Assembly (NCBI GenBank): GCA_013042495.1
Contig: JABDQB010000048.1
Coordinates: 1 to 8,899 of the forward strand
Origin: Gemmatimonadota bacterium
GTDB lineage: Bacteria > Gemmatimonadota > Gemmatimonadetes > Palauibacterales > Palauibacteraceae
Length of the DNA: 8,899 nucleotides
Direction of reading: 5' to 3'
The notes under the pieces were generated by a model. That model worked only from the letters and a program-made list of their open reading frames with translations, ran no database searches and was not told the DNA's origin. Shown piece after piece: positions 7,086 to 8,899 of this stretch (its first letter is position 1; the number at the start of each line of letters is the position of its first letter). A program made the position numbers and the translations under genes.

Positions 7086-7594
7086 CCGTTGTCCTCAGCC
7101 GTCGTGGAATCGGGCAATCCGATCGTGTCCGCGGCCACCGCCGGCTCCTCGATTGCCTCTCGAAGCCGCATCGTGTCCGGCTCCGTCGTCTCGGACACGA
7201 CAGTCGCGGGTTCGGGCTGCGCCTGTCGTCTGCGCGCCTTCTGGACCTGGCGAATCGTCGGATCGGTCACGAACGGTTCCGCCAGGCGGACGGCCAGGGT
7301 CACGCTGTCGCCCTCGTCGACCAGCAGTGCGATCTCGGCCACCTTCTTGGAAAAGGTCGCCAGCACCGCGCCACTCGGACTGTCGACCGTCAGCAGCAGC
7401 TTGTCATCCTGCCGTTCCTTGGCCGTCACCAGCCCGGCCACCATGTCCTCGGAACCCCGCAGCGACTGCGGAAGGTACGGAGCCAGGAGATCCGGAAGGA
7501 GAATCGTCCCCGCGGCTCCGAGAACCACCCCGATCAGGAGTACTAGAAAACCTCGCCCGCGGGTCTTGCCGCCCGCTCCGGTCGAATCTGCCAT
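7082..7594 (-). CDS. Hypothetical membrane-anchored protein, translationally linked to tspO
   Basis: I do not recognise this 170-residue protein. After a short basic N-terminus (KTRGRG, 10-15) there is one hydrophobic helix at about 16-33, consistent with a signal anchor leaving the rest outside the cytoplasm. Residues about 52-104 look like a small beta-rich domain, with alternating strands such as KLLLTVDS, AVLATFSKK, AEIALLVDEGD and VTLAVRL. A basic patch (KARRRQ, 119-124) is followed by a Glu/Thr/Pro-rich, probably disordered tail (125-170). It has no cysteine and no catalytic motif I can see. The ATG at 7594 has only a weak AGGG upstream. The TGA stop overlaps the tspO start as GTGA, and the lipoprotein gene ends 46 bp upstream, so it is likely in an operon with both. 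The codon and GC profile looks like its neighbours, which argues for a real gene. Function is unknown; a TspO accessory or envelope protein is a guess from context only. Confidence 0.75.
   Translation of the reverse strand: MADSTGAGGKTRGRGFLVLLIGVVLGAAGTILLPDLLAPYLPQSLRGSEDMVAGLVTAKERQDDKLLLTVDSPSGAVLATFSKKVAEIALLVDEGDSVTLAVRLAEPFVTDPTIRQVQKARRRQAQPEPATVVSETTEPDTMRLREAIEEPAVAADTIGLPDSTTAEDNG
7092..7096 (-). promoter_or_regulatory. Ribosome-binding site deciding the tspO GTG start
   Basis: Read on the minus strand this is GAGGA, six bases upstream of the GTG at 7085. It supports that GTG as the tspO start even though it lies inside the end of the preceding gene. The resulting GTGA overlap suggests translational coupling. 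Confidence 0.65.
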
Positions 7595-7640
7595 GCCTGG
7601 TCTGCCCTTTTTCAGCGCCCCCGAGTCGGTGAGCCGTGCC

Positions 7641-8513
7641 TCACCCGATCACCCGCGAAAGATACGACTTCAGGCGGACCCACGCGTCAGCCGCGGGCGC
7701 GGCGGCCGTCTCCGGATCCCTGTCCACCCACAGCCAGAAGCCGTGGTTTACGTCATCATAGATGTGGATGTCGTTCTCGACTCCGGCCTCGCGCAAGGCC
7801 CCGGCGAACCGGTTCACCTGGTCCGGGGGGATCCCGCCGTCGAGCTCGGCGAACGTGCCGTAGACCGGATGGTCGATCGAGGCGAGTACCTCCGGGTCCT
7901 CGATCAGGCGGCCGTAGAAGATCGCCGTTCCCTCGTGGCTCTCTCCCCCGAGGGCGAAGCTCAGCGCCACTCCTCCACCAAAGCACCATCCCATCGCCGC
8001 GACCTTGCCCGTGACGTCGTCGCGGCCTCTCAGATAGCTCGCCGCCGCATCCAGGTTCGCGATGACGCGATCCGGGTCAGCCTGGGCCTCCTGCATCAGG
8101 GTCATGTTCTCGTCGCGGTTGGTGCCGATGCGGCTGCTGTACATGTCGGCTGCCAGGGCCACGTATCCTTCGTCGGCCAGGGCGTCGGCGACCTGGCGCA
8201 CCCGATCCACCAGGCCGTTCCACTCGTGAATCAGGATCACGGCCGGGAAGGGTCCATCTCCCTCGGGGGCCACGATGTATCCGACCGTGGACGGATCCGC
8301 GTCAAAATAGGCCAGGTCCTCGCCCCTTGGCGCCGGGGCCTTTCCGAGAATCGCGTCGGGAATATCCGACTCCTGGGCGGACTCGGCGGTCACGTCATCA
8401 CCAGCCGAAGACGAATCCGCCCTCGCGTCCTCTCCCCCGCATGCCCATAGACCCGCGATCAAGGCCACGAAGCCCGCGGCCAGAACTCCATGCCGCTTCT
8501 TCCGAATCTCCAC
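7641..8513 (-). CDS. Dienelactone hydrolase family lipoprotein (alpha/beta hydrolase)
   Basis: This 290-residue protein is a secreted alpha/beta hydrolase of the dienelactone hydrolase family. The N-terminus is a lipoprotein signal: basic MEIRKKRH, a hydrophobic stretch, and a lipobox GLWAC with C25 as the lipidated cysteine. A 25-residue acidic, Ser/Ala-rich linker follows, then the DLH domain (about 62-290). The nucleophile elbow is GWCFGGG (175-181) with C177. E97 in IHEWNGL (95-101) matches the conserved glutamate of the family. D225 in FAELDGGIPP and H257 in DVNHGFW complete a Cys-Asp-His triad. All catalytic residues seem intact. Classic DLH is cytoplasmic and acts in chloroaromatic breakdown; a lipid-anchored copy implies an envelope substrate, which I cannot name. 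The start is GTG at 8513 with GGAGGA five bases upstream. It begins the minus-strand gene run and is divergent from glnS. Confidence 0.9.
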   Translation of the reverse strand: MEIRKKRHGVLAAGFVALIAGLWACGGEDARADSSSAGDDVTAESAQESDIPDAILGKAPAPRGEDLAYFDADPSTVGYIVAPEGDGPFPAVILIHEWNGLVDRVRQVADALADEGYVALAADMYSSRIGTNRDENMTLMQEAQADPDRVIANLDAAASYLRGRDDVTGKVAAMGWCFGGGVALSFALGGESHEGTAIFYGRLIEDPEVLASIDHPVYGTFAELDGGIPPDQVNRFAGALREAGVENDIHIYDDVNHGFWLWVDRDPETAAAPAADAWVRLKSYLSRVIG

Positions 8514-8518
8514 GTACG

Positions 8519-8524
8519 TCCTCC
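8519..8524 (-). promoter_or_regulatory. Ribosome-binding site deciding the GTG start of the DLH lipoprotein
   Basis: On the minus strand this reads GGAGGA, five bases before the GTG at 8513. It is the strongest Shine-Dalgarno match in the right half of the window. It supports a non-ATG start that gives a complete lipoprotein signal peptide. Confidence 0.75.
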
Positions 8525-8602
8525 GTTCTTCAGTCAGTCAGCGCGGGGCCACCACGGAGCCCTGCGTCCGGGCCCCCCAGAATAGTCGCACCTTCGATCT
8601 CG

Positions 8603-8666
8603 CGTAAGCTCGAGGTCAGCGAAGGAAGCGCGACTTGGCATCCGCTCCCGGGTGGGGCAGCTTACG
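8603..8666. repeat. Nested inverted repeat upstream of glnS (possible leader RNA or operator)
   Basis: CGTAAGCT at 8603-8610 is perfectly complementary to AGCTTACG at 8659-8666. Inside, GGAAGCG (8624-8630) can pair with CGCTCCC (8643-8649) with one A-C mismatch and a 12-base loop. Together they could form a stem with an inner hairpin in RNA from either strand, about 60 bases before glnS or about 90 bases before the lipoprotein gene. There is no U-tract, so it is not a standard terminator. It could be chance in GC-rich DNA, though the outer arm includes A/T positions. Confidence 0.3.
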
Positions 8667-8727
8667 GGTTCCCCGGATCGAGCCGGTGGTGATCCCGACC
8701 TCGATGGACAGCCTGAACGGACGTGTG

Positions 8728-8899
8728 ATGACAAACGACGAAGACAGAAAGCCCAGGGACTTCATCCGCTCGATGGTGGAGGAGGACCTGCGGACCGGGA
8801 AGTACGACGGCCGTGTCGCCACCCGCTTCCCGCCGGAGCCCAACGGATACCTCCACATCGGTCACACGAAGGCCATTTGGATCAGCTACGGGATCGCTG
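8728..8899 (+). CDS. glnS: Glutaminyl-tRNA synthetase (partial, N-terminus only)
   Basis: The window ends after 57 codons of a class I aminoacyl-tRNA synthetase that charges tRNA-Gln with glutamine in the cytoplasm. The visible part matches the GlnRS N-terminus: DFIRSMVEEDLRTGKYDGRV (11-30), then TRFPPEPNGYLHIGHTKAI (32-50) with the class I HIGH signature at 43-46 and the RFPPEPNG lead that marks the Gln/Glu subclass. The FIR..VEEDL..GK opening, as in E. coli GlnRS, argues for GlnRS rather than GluRS. I chose the ATG at 8728 because it gives a lead before FIR close to that of known proteins. In-frame alternatives are GTG at 8725, ATG at 8704 and GTG at 8686/8689. No start has a strong Shine-Dalgarno, so the exact N-terminus is uncertain. 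A bacterium with GlnRS need not rely on GatCAB amidation for Gln-tRNA. It is divergent from the lipoprotein gene. Confidence 0.92.
   Translation, partial: MTNDEDRKPRDFIRSMVEEDLRTGKYDGRVATRFPPEPNGYLHIGHTKAIWISYGIA

Larger units (their letters stand above)
8514..8727. promoter_or_regulatory. Divergent intergenic region between DLH lipoprotein and glnS
   Basis: This 214-bp region lies between two divergent starts and should contain the promoters of both. It holds a GGGGCC (8545-8550) / GGCCCC (8571-8576) inverted repeat, a short CAGTCAGTCA direct repeat (8531-8540), and a nested inverted repeat at 8603-8666 listed separately. I could not assign -35/-10 boxes with confidence. The glnS frame stays open for some way upstream of the chosen start, so a small part of this region could be coding if an earlier start is used. 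Confidence 0.4.

Noticed and set aside
7089..8450. A 453-codon open frame on the plus strand opposite the lipoprotein and unknown genes
   Set aside because: It lies antisense to two well-supported minus-strand genes, its product is Arg/Ser/Pro-rich low-complexity sequence, and it has no recognisable domain. It is typical of high-GC shadow frames.
8534..8734. A 66-codon minus-strand frame in the intergenic region before glnS
   Set aside because: Its product is Ser/Pro/Arg-rich, it overlaps the glnS start, and I see no recognisable domain or coding character.

Overview
The window is a compact, GC-rich stretch of bacterial chromosome with nine protein genes, two of them cut by the window edges. 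The MlaE-type lipid permease and the lipobox-bearing lipoprotein point to a cell with an outer membrane. The two-subunit KorAB enzyme and the presence of a GlnRS are compatible with an aerobic or facultative lineage such as Gemmatimonadota or a relative. That placement is an inference from gene content and composition only. I see no insertion sequence, integrase, CRISPR array, tRNA, rRNA or other sign of an accessory island.

Layout: on the minus strand at the left, an AI-2E (PerM-like) membrane transporter (1998-757) runs directly into a STAS-MlaE ABC permease (757 to beyond base 1). Their stop and start share one base (TGATG). A sodium-dependent NSS-family symporter (2187-3563, plus) is transcribed divergently from this pair. 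It converges on a long minus-strand gene run read from right to left: a dienelactone-hydrolase-family lipoprotein (8513-7641), a small single-pass membrane protein of unknown function (7594-7082), TspO (7085-6597), and the gamma-alpha fused and beta subunits of a 2-oxoacid:ferredoxin oxidoreductase, korA (6496-4619) and korB (4622-3609). At the right edge, glnS (8728 to beyond the end, plus) is divergent from the lipoprotein.

How the genes may work together: KorAB is the clearest functional unit. The two subunits are made from genes overlapping by ATGA and should together convert a 2-oxoacid, most likely 2-oxoglutarate, to its acyl-CoA with reduction of ferredoxin. The unknown protein and TspO are similarly coupled through a GTGA overlap. 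The AI-2E protein and the lipid permease are coupled through TGATG, and the permease lacks a Shine-Dalgarno sequence of its own. These three start/stop overlaps are the best operon evidence here. The links from the lipoprotein to the unknown gene (46 bp) and from TspO to korA (100 bp) are weaker.

The two divergent intergenic regions (1999-2186 and 8514-8727) are the natural promoter sites. The second carries nested inverted repeats worth checking as a leader RNA or operator. I found no convincing evidence of a previously undescribed multi-gene system. The more interesting points are the unstudied tspO partner, the coupling of an AI-2E protein to a lipid permease, and an NSS transporter lacking the usual gate arginine.
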